From NCBI RefSeq assembly GCF_002105155.1, contig NW_019028996.1, positions 124,001-188,000 on the forward strand: a stretch of 64,000 nt of DNA, in the 5' to 3' direction. Shown here piece after piece: positions 12,332 to 25,625 of the stretch. The notes below the pieces were generated by a model that made no database searches, was not told the DNA's origin, and was given only the letters and a program-made list of their open reading frames with translations. The position numbers and the translations under genes were made by a program. How positions within the stretch are numbered: the first letter of the stretch is position 1; each line of letters starts with the position of its first letter. Source of the DNA: Lobosporangium transversale. Taxonomy: Eukaryota > Mortierellomycota > Mortierellomycetes > Mortierellales > Mortierellaceae.

Positions 12332-15109
12332 CTGATCATATATTCATGGAAGGTATTTCCTACGGGCTGAAGTATTTCTTCCTTTTTCTTTCAATAAAAG
12401 CAGGGGATTGAATAATAAAGTTGGTCAGGATATAGGCATGAAAGGATCATGCTATTCATCTCTGTTTTTATTTTGCTTACTCAATACCTGTAGGGCCTGT
12501 GGTCCATGATTGTGGACCGTAATCTTGTAGATCGTATGACGAACGAGCTTGCACATTCCAAAAACTTTGATGAGTGGCTGGCCAGAGCCACCGAGCTTGA
12601 CATCCTCACTGGGTCTGATGTATGGCGTAACAATCACCGATCCAATATCTATGATTACAACTTGATTCTCTCACGGAGACATCACCTCAAGCTTGTTAGA
12701 GAGTCCAAAGATGTTTCAGCCATGATGTACCTACTCCGTTCCGGACTACTCCGGAACTTGGGTGGGATTACAGACCCACGACTCTTTTGCCACTCTTATC
12801 TAGGCACGAAGCATTTGATCGAGTCGTATATGGATGAAGTAGTCTCACAGCTTGAACATGTAGCCGAGACTAGCCACGCTACACTCTCAAGACAGGCAAA
12901 AATAGATTTTTTCATGGAAACAAGACAGAGCTTTGGAAGTTCTGCGCTTCTACTTCATGGAGGTGCTTCATTTGGTAATGACAACGACTTTGGACCAACT
13001 TGTTTCATGCTTAAACCTATTGTACAAAAAAAAAACTGAATGAGTGATTACATGCTGAGCTGCTAATAGGCATGTACCATTTGGGTGTGGTCAAGACTCT
13101 ATTTGAACATGGACTTTTACCTCGCATCATTAGTGGTGCTTCCGTGGGTGCCTTGGTGGCAGCATTAGTTTGCGTCAAAACGGATGAAGAATTGCCTGTA
13201 TGTTTGCAACTCAATATCGTTTGTTTTAATTAGCCTTCATGGCTTGCTTAGTTGGAAAACCAAGAAAAATCAAAATGTCTAAAAAGTATTTATATTTGCA
13301 TGTCCTTATCTTCAAGAGTATTTTCGAGGAAGGCGGCATTGATCTCCGGGCATTTCAGCGTGTTGGAGTCAGGGGTAACCTGAGCCGAAAGATCACGCGT
13401 CTAATGACTGAAGGTATGTGGACGTTGAAAGCTTCAATTCTCGTAATCATAATTACATTGTCCGTTCGACTAGTTAAAATAAAATTTTATTATGGCATAT
13501 AGGATATCTTATTGACATCAAAGTTTTACAGGAGTGTATTCAGACCAACGTTGGAAATTTGACATTTGATGTATGAGTATCCTTCATGGCAAGTCTGATA
13601 TAAGTAAAAAAAAATGCTTTGGAGATTAACCTACCTCGGATAATTATTTACTTCGGATACCCTCCTAGGAAGCATTTAAAAAAACGAAGCGTGTCCTCAA
13701 TATCACGGTGCCCTCATCACGGAAGTCTGAAGGCCCAAAACTTCTTAACTACATCACATCCCCTAATGTTGTAAGTATCATGATTTATTTCCCCCTAATT
13801 TTACGACTGATATTCTCTGCTCAACACCGTGGGACTTATATCACATGTACTATACACTATATTACCCATAGCTGATTAGTAGCGCAGCGTGCACGTCGGC
13901 TTCAATGCTGGGATTCTCTTCTGCTGCGGATCTTCTAGCTAAGGATAAATCCGGTCGAATTATTAGATGGACTCCATCAGGTATAAACTAGCCTTTTAAT
14001 TACAACATCACTGTGGCTTTGCTACTAATTTAGTTCCGTGATCCTGAACGAGATTAAGTTAATATTAATATTTAACATTTTGTGATAGCCGTTAATTACA
14101 CAAACTCCACTACCCCTTCATTCTTTTCATATGGGGCAGTAAGTCCCGAGACGCCCCTAACCAGACTTTCCGAGCTGTTTAACGTCAATCATTTTATTGT
14201 CTCACAAGCAAACCCTTACATTGTCCCATTCCTATCACGCGGTTTGAAGGATCGAAAGTCTGGTCGATCTGATCGGTTTGGTTACTCTGCAGGAATGATG
14301 GAGCGGATTGCAAGAGTCATCTTGGAGGAGATTAAGCATAGAATGGGCCAGGTAAGGATTCAAGCTCTCAAACCACTATAACTGCAATATATGTGTATGT
14401 AAGGTTGGTTAATTGACAACTCACGTCGCTCCCACGTATCCAGCTGAACCAAATAGGGATTCTTCCTCATCTTTTCGTGCAGCTAGTGGAGGAAAAGGTA
14501 TCTGGAAACGTTACAATCGTCCCTGAAGTCCAGCTTCAGGACTTCTTGACCTTGATCTCAAATCCAACCCACGAGTCAATTCAGTACTGGATTCTCAAGG
14601 GTGAGCAATCGACTTGGCCCTTCTTGTCAATGCTCAAATACAGGCTGATGATTGAACTTGCTTTGGACCGAATTTTATTACAACTAAGAGCCGAAGCATC
14701 TGCTTCAGCCATTCAGGCTGGGATTCAGGGACAACAATACTCTATTGGGGTCAGAAGTGCACACCATCGAAGGCAAAAATCAGGACCAAAGCGATTAACA
14801 CCTCACTCAGCTTCACCGGCCGTCACCAGGCGTGGGAGTAGTGCTAATATTGTCGGAGCCATGACTGGAATAGGCAACGGAGTTGGGAATGATTATGTCT
14901 CACATCGACTAATCCGTATGACCAGCAATGTACAGCCAGGAGAGCATGACTACCTAAGCATGAGTCAACTCCATCAGCAAACGCAACGAAGTGTGCAGCA
15001 GCGACAGCAAGGTGACACACTGCACGAGCATCATGAAGAACCTGGCTCGCCTGATCCGGGGTACCCTGTTCCACTCTACGACTCCAAACGGTCAAAATCC
15101 ATGCATTAA
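12332..15109 (+). CDS. Tgl4/Tgl5-like patatin-domain lipase (DUF3336 + patatin), 5' end unresolved
   Basis: Phase-matched exons: 12332-12352 (micro-exon, tentative), 12494-12974, 13070-13197, 13317-13413, 13503-13570, 13669-13770, 13872-13980, 14089-14351 and 14444-15109. A possible first exon starts at ATG 12146 but its donor is not clear. The N-terminal part is the DUF3336 region (NFDEWLARATELD, SGLLRNLGG, YLGTKHLIESYMDEV). The patatin part has the oxyanion loop GGASFGMYHLGVV and serine elbow GASVG (Ser codon 13141-13143), then the SELFNVNHFIVSQANP block and STWPFLSMLKYR. Yeast Tgl3/4/5 are lipid-droplet triacylglycerol lipases and acyltransferases using a Ser-Asp dyad. Here the position of the catalytic Asp (family DGS) reads Tyr-Gly-Ala (Tyr codon 14130-14132), so hydrolase activity is doubtful. 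A low-complexity Gln/His-rich tail ends the protein. Confidence 0.85.
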
Positions 15110-15518
15110 GTCAATTCTCACCACTCTTGCCATCAGCTTTACGGATGATATTATGATGTACCATCTTTATTTTTCTATTTTACATTAAGGTACAGGTTGA
15201 GCACAATACTCAGTATATTCATTCTTTAGATCCCTACACCTGCTCTGGAATGGCCCATTAGTAGAATACATGGTTCTTCATTATTAACTTTATAGATCCC
15301 TCCCCTTGAGTTCAATCCACTGATGTTGATAGTCTCATCAAATGACAAAATGCATGCACCGAAAGGGGGAAAAAATTATAAAGAAATGAATATAATACAA
15401 TTCAAACATGCGCAGGATTAAACGAGAATAGCAAAGATATACAAAATAGATATCCGAATGAGAATAAAGAGAAAGAAAAAAAAATTGCTCTTCGGGTCGG
15501 ATTCGAATGTCATGTTAT
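15110..15518. other. Convergent spacer, lipase and RRM genes
   Basis: AT-rich spacer of about 400 bp between the two stop codons. No gene was identified. Confidence 0.5.
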
Positions 15519-17909
15519 TTACGCACTAGCCAAGGTCACTGTGACCAAGGAGCCTTCAATTGTTGTCCTAGAAAGTGATAGAGATAAAGCGAACGATATA
15601 GAAAAAAGTAAGTGTTTTGAATGGGAGCGTTTCCTGGATATTGACTATATTTGTACATTAAAGCAGCAATCATCTCAATTAACATATCAAACCTATTAAT
15701 CTGTCTACGGAAAAATTTTGCTTCATCCATCGAGCCAAACCCGAGGGTCACAGTACGGTCGGTTTTCTTAGCAATGCTCTATATAAAAGTAAAGAAAAAA
15801 GAAAAAAAAAAATCAGTGAAATTTGCATAAATGCGTTATCATGACAATGAACTTCAATTCAAGTCTTACCAAAACGCGGCGGACCCCGGGAACGTCGCTG
15901 GCTAGCCTCCGAATCGAGTCATCTGAAAATGACTCAGGCACATTCTCCATCTTGACAAATCCTCTGGGAACACTGTCTCCCTGTGCACCATTTGCTTCTA
16001 TATCTGATTCCCGTGATGAATCCGACGGTCCTTTCTTATCTCGCAAGAACGATACAGATCCTGCTTCCTTTTCAGTAAAGGCTCCTGACCGACTCTGCTC
16101 GCTGCGAGGCGTGCTCCCTCCGCTAGATTTATGAGCCTTGTACGCATCGTTCAAATTTTCACCTGAGCGCTTCAAGCCCAATCTACTGTTGATAGAACTA
16201 TGACCTCCTCCAGATTGAACAGACTGGGGCGATCGACTTCTTGTTCGTGTATTTAGTTGTGATTGGGCAAACAAATCCTTACGTGGCTCCAGATGATTGG
16301 AGCGATTGCCAAAAGATCCACCTTCCTTTCCTCTTTCTTGTTCTGAAGGACTATGTGAGTCGCTGATGCCTCGGCTTTCGTAATCTCGACGTCCTAATCC
16401 CCCTCCCGAAGTTGAGCTACTCGGTTGATCGCAACTTCCTCGATGTTCGTCCTATATCCAAAATCGATATGCGTGATCATATCAGTATGGCCGTAGGTGA
16501 AGAGTAATGCTACGATATAGATAAGTAATTAACTTACGGAACGTCCTTGATTGCCATCATGTCGATCATTATCACGTCTATCGCGCGATCCTGAACGGAC
16601 CGTTGAATCAGATGTAGTGAGGGATTTGTTTTCCCATGATCGCAACTGCCCTTTACTAGACTCGTCATAATGGGATCGCAGATTCTGAGATTGCTTATGT
16701 ATTTGCGGCTGTTGGGAGCGATCTCTTGCTACAATGCCTCCATTTCCGACGCCACTTAAACCCATACCCATGCCTGGGACTCCAGGAATCCCCACACGGT
16801 TCTGAAAGTTCGGATTAATGTGGATCGTCCTGCCAGGAACAGTCATGCCAGGTCGTGCATTCATACTACCCATATTCTGCCCGGTACCAAAAGGATGCAT
16901 CATCCCTTGGTTGCCAAAACCACTATTACGAGTATCACGAAACGAAAAAGAGAAGTAAACACGTTTCAGATCGTGTTGGGAATAACATTATTGATCATAA
17001 ACTTTTTTTTTTCTTTTTTTTTTTTGAATTATTGAAGATAGGCGCTTACCCAGAGAAACGAGGACCATTCATGCCCAATCCCATCATATGCATATTCATG
17101 TTCATCCCCATATTCATCCCCATATTCATTCCCATATTCAGGTTCATGCCTTGAGCCATAGCTTGGTTGAGGGCTATACCATTCATGGGCATGTTCATGC
17201 CCATCATAGACTGATGTCCCATACCACCGCCGCCTTGGTAGTTGCCGCGTCCAACCCCCATAAAGTTTCCACGGCCACGCATATTTACATGTCCTCCTCG
17301 TCCAAATCCTCCCCGCGTCGATGCGCTCGAGTGCGATGTATTGCAGTAGGGACTGCTACTGAATTGTTTGGCACTATCTCTGCTTATGGTTGAATCAGCC
17401 TTGGATTGATTGCTTTGGCCCTGAAGACTTCCCGGGGATCCATCGGTTCTCCTGTTACCCTTGTTGTTAATATTGCCGTTTTGGATACTAACTTGTGCAT
17501 CATTAGTATCAGTATTAGCGATACTGTTACTTGTAGCAGAGGATGATGATGACGCATCTACAGCACCTTCTATCTCGACTTCAGTCTCAGTAGCACCATC
17601 CCTGGTTTTTTCCCCTTCTGCAGTATCATATGGGTTGATATTGTTGCTGCCGTCAGGTACGGCCATTTGGTTGGCAATATTCGCTACATCTGAAGTTGAC
17701 GCCGTAGTAGCGGCGATAGTAGTCTTGACAGAATCGGGTGAGAGATCATCATCAATACTGAAGTTGTATTCATCATAATTTTCGACTGCCTGAAATTCAG
17801 AATCTGGAATCTCGGTGTCAAGATCATATGAATCGCCGTAGTCGAGCAAGTCATCAGTGCCATCATAAAGATCTAGCAGATCCTTATTTTTGTCCTCGGT
17901 AGAAGACAT
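15519..17909 (-). CDS. RRM-domain RNA-binding protein with Gly/Met-rich linker, five exons
   Basis: Minus-strand exons 17909-17050, 16922-16538, 16451-15870, 15778-15693 and 15567-15519 join in phase to 653 aa. All introns are GT-AG; the last donor is the weak GTTTGA. The N-terminus is very acidic (DLLDLYDGTDDLLDYGDSYD). It is followed by a Ser/Thr-rich part, an RGG-like patch (RGGFGRGGHVNMRGRGN), and a Met-Gly-Asn repeat block around 17090-17160. An RS/basic region comes next. One C-terminal RRM is encoded across the last three exons: VKMENVPESFSDDSIRRLA, then TVTLGFGSMDEAKFFRRQIN, then TTIEGSLVTVTLASA. The layout suggests an mRNA-binding or processing factor. RNP aromatic residues are partly replaced, so RNA affinity is uncertain. 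I cannot assign an orthologue. Confidence 0.85.
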
Positions 17910-19057
17910 GGAAATGTGTTTTTTATTTTTGAAATATAGAAATGTATTCTTGAGACAGTTAAGCGTGTGAGCTGATTAACCAAGAAAGAAGTCGAATGAT
18001 TACAATTAGGGAAGTACGATTCAGACAGAGGTTGGTGGCTTGCCTTTCCTAGGTCAGTGCCAATGTGGGGGAGCACTTCTTAAAGTAGGCTATTCACTAT
18101 GTACAATCTTTAGATGAACCTTCTATGTTAACTTTGCCACGTTCGGCATCCGGACACATGATGCTCATAAACTAATTAGGGCATGACCGTAACCAATACG
18201 TCAACTATGCGAAAGGTTTTTCTTCTGCCCTCAGTAAATATGTTTAAGGTAATCTTCAGCTCCATAAACAAAAAACATGTGTATTATTTTGTTCAGCAAG
18301 GAATCCAATAATATAGCCTTAAGCTGATCGCGACGCGAAAATAATAATAATAATACCGAACTTCAGTGTCTGGGTCGAAACCCAATACTGTGCAATGACA
18401 AATATATATATATATATATATATAATATATTCATGTGTGTACATATATATATACCAATGGTCAAAGCTTTATCAGGGGCGAACTGCGACACTGACTGAAG
18501 CAACTAAACAATCTGGAGATAGAAATAAGCTTTGAAAGGGATATGGTTTAAGACAGAGAATTATGGATCATTTTGCTCAAAACAAGACGAATAAGCCAAA
18601 AATTAAAGCATATAAAAATAAGGATGCTCCCATCCATTTAGCAATTTATCCTTTGGAGCCTATTACTGAAGATATCAAAGTGCTGTAAGCAGCAGGTTCT
18701 TTGAGGCTTGATTAAGAATCGAGTGCGTGTAAAAAAAAAAAAAAAAAAAAAACTAATAAGCATTTCTGTTGGTAGGATTGTTTATGCACGATATAATCAG
18801 TTCTACCTCTCGAATAGGGTAAGATAGATTTAGATCCAAGCTTTGGAGTTGTGTGCACAAAATGCTTCGAGTCGGAATTGAAGCGGTCATGTGGCAATAT
18901 GGGTCAAAACCCCGATTGGAAGCAAATCTGGCAAAAAGCGATCGTCGTTGAAAATTTGACCGAACAAAGGGATTCCTTGTACTCCCAATCCATATGAGAC
19001 ATGAGGCCCCCTCTCCCTTCTTTTTAGTGCTTTGGAGTTTTAGTTATACACAATGCA

Positions 19058-19091
<34 letters not shown>

Positions 19092-19738
19092 ATGAAGTCG
19101 TTCATATCCAAAATATCTATTCTCTGTGTGCGAAAATGTACATGTTATGTGGGAGAGTGGGAGAAGAGAATTTGCACGTTCCGCGGAGTAAAATTGAACA
19201 CCAGCTCACTCATCAATTTAAACATTACAGCCTGTATCCTCATACCCAAGACTTCTCGCCTAAAAAAAAAACTTTTTTCAGTTTCCTTATCATCAAGCCT
19301 TCTTTTCTGCTCATTACTGTAAACCATTTCAGGGTCTCTCTCTTCCCTTTTTTCTGCCCTCCTCGCTCTTTCTCTTGCTCTTTCTCTTTCCAAGCACCTT
19401 CACAATCACTCCCAATCCTGACTTTTCCCCTGAGTCTGATGGCGCACTATGCTATTACAACAGTGATATAGACATTTTCTTCATCTTATTTTCCTCGTCG
19501 GATTTTCAAAGACATCCACTCCACTGCCTCCCTCCATTGCTGCCAACCGTTCTCTATCCTCTTTGACAGCAACAACAACTGCGCTGATAGACATCATCAT
19601 CCATCTTCTATCCCTTCTGCGGTTGATTTGACGTTCTGAGGCATTTATTTAGGTCCTTTCATCCTCTTGTCCTTTTCTCCCCAAACATACGCTCTAGCCC
19701 TGGTCAATAAAATCAAACCTCCTCAAAATTCTGCAAAC
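17910..19738. other. Divergent intergenic region with microsatellite and homopolymer runs
   Basis: About 1.8 kb between the RRM gene and the cyclin gene. It contains an ATA repeat at about 18343, a TA microsatellite at 18402-18430, an A run at 18731-18751 and a T run at 19062-19090. The last 400 bases before the cyclin ATG are strongly pyrimidine-rich, as in other upstream regions here. No gene was recognised. Confidence 0.5.
18402..18430. repeat. TA dinucleotide microsatellite
   Basis: About 14 consecutive TA/AT units, slightly interrupted near 18423, with a shorter ATAT run at about 18443-18454. Confidence 0.9.
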
Positions 19739-22554
19739 ATGAATACCTCACAAACTTGTGACGACCATCCTTCCGCCTCCCCCAATTTCAGGTCAGAATA
19801 CGAAGCACCCTTCGCGCCATGCACCCGTCAATCTTCACTTTCGCCTTCCCCACCTCCCTCGCCCATACATAATACATGGTCCAGTAACACGTTGCCACAT
19901 AAAGACATCTCCAGTCATCATGATGATACATTTCGTTCTATACTCAGAAGTCCGCGAGTAGCAAAGACAAGCTCTTCCTCTATTTCCTATCATCGCAATC
20001 ATCACAGCTATAGTCACTCTGATGGATCTCCTTACACCATCAATCATATACACTCCAACCCCGAGCCACCAGCTCGATCAGCCTCCTCTACGTACAGATC
20101 CTCTCCATATGCTTCTCCACGGATTAACAATCGACTACCGTCCGTGATTGATAGGATGAAGGCTGACTTGAAGCCCCACCATCGATCTTCAGCAAAAACT
20201 CCATCACGACCATACTACCACCATAATCAACACTACCCAATGTCTTCATTATCGACCGCAGACCCCAACTATCGCCATCCCTCTCCTACAGTCCAAACAT
20301 TGTATTCCGACATGAAATCTAGAGACAACTCTTTGCATCCCGTACCGGCACGAACTCTTTTCAGGAATGAGGTGACCCAGAGAGCTTATTCAGGACAGAG
20401 CTCGCAAATGAAAAGGAGTTTTGAAAGACTCCAGCGGATGGATAGTGGTAAAGTCGAATATCGGACTATTGGTAAGTAAGGCTGTCATTAAAAATCACAA
20501 GTTTGGAATGGAGGGCCACTCTTGCGCGGGAGTATGTTTGCTGTCTTTGACAATGGTTGCTTGATTTTCGATTTCTGTTTGGTTGTGTTCTTTATTCACT
20601 TGGACCATGATCCTTGACAATTTCAAGTCTGCACTCTGAGTGTGGCGTCCTTTTTTCCCGTACATGCACTCTTTTTTTTTCCGTCGCCAAACATGCATAG
20701 CGCAATGACCGCGCATGTTACGTATTCTCGCCCATTCTTTCACTTTGTGTGTGTATGTATAATACATGTAGAAGTATATTTACATGTATCTCCAGGCCAA
20801 GGAAGTACACCATTGCCACAAGGGGCAGTGCTTCCTTCTTTTTTTTTCCCCCCCTCCCGCAAGCTTCTAATTCTATGCGTCATTTGTGCACCCTATTGAT
20901 AGCATTCTGCACACACCTGACCATATCTCGTTGGGAACCTCCCTTACCTACATCCACAGATGGTTCTACTGAGGAAGGGTCTAGTTCAGCTACATCATCA
21001 CCTGAAGCTGCAAGAAATAACCCAGCTCATGCGGCCCGCCTATTGACTCTTGCAAACTATATCAGTCATATCCTATCCCTAACCGCAGGAATCCCCAATA
21101 AACAACCACATTCGGCTGTAGCCCATCAACCCAAGCCAGAGCAGGCGGTAGCAGGGAACAGAATCAACTCCACTTCTTCTTCCAACTCTGTCTCTGTAAA
21201 TGTCTCGTCTGGTAGGACAAGCATATGTTAATCTGCGATCTGTCCAACATTTGCAGCCGGATGAACTACGATACTAAAGCGTTTATCCGAATCTCTCCTA
21301 GGCCCTGGACCCATTAAGTCTGAATCAGGTCGACAACACCGCTACTCACCCGATTACCATCACCATTTGATCCGACGGAACGCCCATCATCAAGCGCTGC
21401 AACCAATGAGAGGTCATTCTGGACTTCAACAATGTCCTCAAGATGAATCAGTGATCTATCCATATAGAAACGAACCATCATATGAACAAAGCTATCAAGA
21501 AGGACCTCATGTCTTTGATCAACGGGCACGCTCTTCCGCACGACAGGATAGACATGAAAGCATGAGTCGAGCATCGTCACAATTTCTTTCGCACCAAGCT
21601 CGACGTCCGAACTACGAGCATGAGCCTCAATTTCAAACGGGTCCACCACGGGATCCGCCGCCATTACTCAGGATTCCTTATCCAAATCTGACCTTGACCC
21701 TTGCTCTTATTTACGTGGATAGACTCAAAGCAGTAAGATTTTTTTTTGAAGCAACACTTGGGTATGCTTCTAAGACCATGACACCCAGTTAACTCTAAAC
21801 AATTTCATCCTTGTTTGTACGATAGAAAAATAAGGATGCCAAAGGCGAGGCTGGATGCTCGCATCGCCTGTTTTTGGTAGCCTTCATAATTGCAGCCAAA
21901 TACCGTTGTAGCGTTGAGCTGGCGTCCCCTTTAACTCAAGATATGGATGGCTTCAACCAAGAGCATGGCAGCTATGGTCTAGAGCCATCAGTCGACAACC
22001 GTGATAACGATAATGAATACTTTGTAGATGGGCCACTGAGGCCGATGTCTGGAGTTTCTACTGCCTCAACAGAGCAAAATCTGGAAAGATCGAATGCAGA
22101 ATTAATCTTCTCTAATGACGCATGGGTTCGGCTTTTGAACCTTGGATCTTTCTATCGACAACCAATACCTGCCAGACCGACTGCTAACTCCAGAAATCAA
22201 GGGTCATATCATCATAGTCATCATACTCAATCCTCTGGGAGCCCTAACTCCCGAGCATCATCAGAACAATCAATGCTTGGACAGCCTTCGCCTAGTGCGA
22301 CGTCTCTTCGAGTAAGAACGCCTTCTGATCTGGCCACTCAAGCCCCATTCCATGCTCAAACATCGTTTCCGTCGAACTCTTCGATCATCAACGCCACCAA
22401 CGCGTCACCTACAGCAGCCATGTTACAAGTGGAGGATTTAGATAGAATGGAAGCTGAGTTCTTGACCTTTTTGAACTACGACCTTGCGACGATGAGTCAT
22501 GACTTGGAGACATGTTGGAACTTGCTGGTGGGGAAGAAGGAGTCTCGCCCTTAA
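19739..22554 (+). CDS. Pho80/PREG-type cyclin with long disordered N-terminus, four exons
   Basis: Exons 19739-20471, 20903-21211, 21302-21732 and 21826-22554 join in phase to 733 aa. The first ATG after an upstream pyrimidine tract is at 19739. The first 245 residues are Ser/Pro/His-rich and disordered. The cyclin box is split and expanded. Its first helices are RLLTLANYISHIL, then a low-complexity insert, then PNLTLTLALIYVDRLKA, HRLFLVAFIIAAKYRCS, and after another insert NDAWVRLLNL with MEAEFLTFLNYDLA. That order is diagnostic of Pcl/Pho80 cyclins (Pfam Cyclin PF08613), which activate Pho85-type CDKs in phosphate signalling, polarity and the cell cycle. The 431-bp first intron is the least certain join: the phase fits the TTGATAG acceptor, but other acceptors exist in the same tract. 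Confidence 0.85.
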
Positions 22555-25289
22555 TTATTAATAATAGCAACAATCAGATGTACTCCATGGTCACATAAAA
22601 TAAACATATACACAAATATTAATATTATTATATACATATATATATACCGTATTCACTGAAAACAGGCAACCCAAGCAAAAAATCCCGTTCAATACTATCA
22701 AGGTTTTCGTGCTACCGTAATCTGCATGCATGCTCTGGAGTGTTTCCTCGTGGTCGAATGATCACAAAGTAGGTAAGCAACACCTTCAAGGTCCTTATAC
22801 ACACCCTTATTCATATTGGAGGCTCAAACTTCAGTACGCAAGGGAACAAACCTTTTTTGTATTCCGGTCGCATGAATTCAACATTTGGTAAGTGCTCAAT
22901 ATATTCGAACGCCAATGGCAATATATAAAAAAGTTTCCATGCAATTTTGAAAGGAAAGTGGGTGAAAAAACCCAAAATGATCGATCGATCGGATAGCTGA
23001 ATATACTATTTTGATCGAATAAAGTGAAAAAAGGGCTTTTTTTATGTGATATACTGCAGAGGAAGGACCAATCTGGCAGTTTTGACCTGTTACTTTTTAT
23101 TCGACAGATGGCTATTGGTGCAAAAGTATTTAATGATTATTAAAGTGGTGGTCATATTAGAGGTCCAAAAAAAATGTTTTGATTCTTTCGTAACCCACAA
23201 AAAACGATGGAAGCGGAATAGTTCACTAATTGTTAATGCGCCAGAGTTGCTTCGTGCTCGTTGTCACGAAGGCGAAGAAAAGGATATGGCTCATGATCTC
23301 CATCACTAAGAATAGGATGAGAACATGGAAAATATCTGTTCTCTGTCCTCCATAGTATCCAGATCCCATCCACTCTCACACAATACGTTGATACTCTAGC
23401 ATTTTATTCGGCTTTCCCTCGTGTTTATAAAGCTATCTTTTAAACATTGTCCACTGCACTGTCAAGTAAGATATTGAAGCACAGAATCCCTAAAGGACCC
23501 TCTTCGAAAGAGGAAAAGAAGGCACACCAGAACGTGCAAAGCTTTGTCTCGACACGCTTAGAATGTCCTCAGGACTTAGTGAAGAATATGAACAGCACAC
23601 TGCTAAGAGTAGGAAACTATTTCATGATAAGAACATCATCACTTCTTCCTACATACTGGGGTTTATATTTCCGTCCTAGGACCCATACCTAATTATAAAA
23701 CTATTAAATCAAAGGAAAGGGCGAGTGGATATCGCAGAACAACAACTGGAATTTAGAGTCTGTATTGAGCTTATTATGGTAGCTCTAGTATCCCTCCTAC
23801 TTTAAGACCACAGTCAGGTAATATTCATATAATGCAATCAACAATTGCTTCGAAGCTGCCACAGGAACCTTTAAATCGAAAAACAAAATAGCCGTTAACA
23901 TCGTCAGGCCACATAGACTTATACGGGCCTTGATCACTTGCTGTGGCAACTCACATTATGGCCTGCAGCATGACATCCCGTCTGAGTGGTCATATCCTCA
24001 AAAACTGCAGTCCAAAAGGATCCATCTTTCAATGCCTACCGTACCATGGGTCATTCTTCTGTCCAGTTGCCTCTCCTAAGCATTTCTATCTACTCTTTGC
24101 AGACATACGCTCTCGATAAGCCATATGCTTCATGCTCTATTGTGCCGAATGCGATTCCTTAACGCATAGCGTGACTGATAAGGCATCCAAGTCTTTCGAG
24201 GTTCAAGTCCAATAACTTAGCAGCACGAGCCAAAGGCTGAGGTTAGTTTGAAGACCGCATTTGTACTTTGCATTAACTCATTTTTGCACACCATGTCAAC
24301 TAATTAGTTCCAAAGTCCTCAACGCCTACTAAACCGTTGGCTGTCGCAATGGCAGTAGCCTAGTTTGGCCTTGATAGACGAAGGTTCTTGAGGATGAACT
24401 GAACCTTTCTTTGCTCACGATCTTGCTGGTAGTCTCCTTATGATCCGGGCACGCCTTGGTAATCGCAGTGTAATACAACTGTAATGTGCGCACAAATACC
24501 AAACTAGAAAACGACCCTTTTACTTATATAGCTTTGAGATCTATGAGTGGAGGAAGCAATCGTCGTTGTGGACTGTGCTATGCTTGTTTTGCCATGTACC
24601 AGCTACCTGCGTCTTAAGACGAGCTGTGGTAGCCGCATAGGTAACCATACCATTATTCGTACATGCCGACGACCCAGCTGGTGTCGGCTATGTACGCGAG
24701 GCTTCAGTATCCAGGACGACGGTAAGAACAAATAAAAAGCCACAGAAAATGAAACATATCGATGATGGTGATCGAAAGTTTTTTCTTCTCTTTTTTGTTA
24801 CTCTCTCAGCACTATTCAGTAGGTATACAACTTTTTGTTGTTCTCTTCCTGACAGTCTGCATGGATGCCATTCCTAAGCCTGAAAATAAATATGTCAAGG
24901 AACAAAATGTGTGCACTTCCAACTATACTATTATCCTTGGTTGTGAAGGACCATCGCACCCAAAAGGATATCCTAATCCGTAATCAATATAACACGCAAT
25001 TCTGCGTCAATATGTGAGATAAAAAACCCTTGTGTAAATAGCATTGTACAAAATACATGGTAGTTTGCTCACAGCTCAACAGTCACCTTATCAAATGACC
25101 AAGATTAAGACAAGCAAGTTCGTTCGTGTTTGACCATGCTATATCATAGTGGTGCTTCAATATTTCTTTATAAACTCCATGGAGGACGACACATTAATAA
25201 ATAAGACGAACAGAATGCAGAAGTCAAGCAGATGTTCATGATAGGAAGCTTTCAGGCGACAACGCCAGTTCCAACTTGACTCTGCTAAA
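22555..25289. other. Gene-poor AT-rich region, 2.7 kb
   Basis: No ORF here has recognisable family features. At 24214-24224 GGTTCAAGTCC matches the Pol III B box, but no A box or cloverleaf pairs with it. A weak candidate small secreted protein is listed separately. The region ends at the terminal inverted repeat of the SWIM element. Confidence 0.4.
24762..24983 (+). CDS. Possible small secreted peptide
   Basis: A 73-residue ORF starts ATGATG at 24762. It has a hydrophobic N-terminus (FFFSFLLLSQ and LFVVLFLTVCMDA) that could serve as a signal peptide, then a short tail with cysteines at VKEQNVC and ILGCEG, ending in a Pro-rich stretch. I do not recognise a family. The ORF is short, in an otherwise gene-free region, and may be chance; an intron inside the N-terminal part is possible. 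Confidence 0.22.
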   Translation: MMVIESFFFSFLLLSQHYSVGIQLFVVLFLTVCMDAIPKPENKYVKEQNVCTSNYTIILGCEGPSHPKGYPNP

Positions 25290-25625
25290 GAATTAATCTA
25301 TTTGACAACCCTATATATTTATATAATAACATATTATTTTTTTTGCGTGACAACCTGAGCCAAATAGTAAAATATCTGATTTGACAGCCCTGTGCTCGCT
25401 GTTATTTGACAACCCCTTTTTTTTAATTGACAAGGATCCTCAGGGCTGTTATTTGACAATCCACTTCGTCCCCTAATTGTCAATGGTGTTCATTATCACT
25501 TGAAAACCAATAGAATAATGAGTGGTCGGTAAGACATGCGACAATAGTGTGGATAGTGGAAAGTTGTCATGTGACAGGTTGAAAGATAATTTTCCAACCC
25601 AAATAAGCCTGTGTGATTGCTAAAT
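25290..25625 (+). repeat. Left terminal inverted repeat arm of the SWIM element
   Basis: The outer part matches the reverse complement of 28600-28749. The inner part (about 25565-25625, containing GTCATGTGACAGGTTGAAA and TGTGATTGCTAAATT) matches the reverse complement of about 28140-28270. The left arm is shorter, with an AT-rich insertion near 25312-25355 and a deletion relative to the right arm. Confidence 0.7.

Noticed and set aside
24190-24230. Perfect Pol III B box (GGTTCAAGTCC), possible tRNA or SINE
   Set aside because: No A box at the right distance and no acceptor or anticodon stems could be paired; a chance 11-mer or very old relic.
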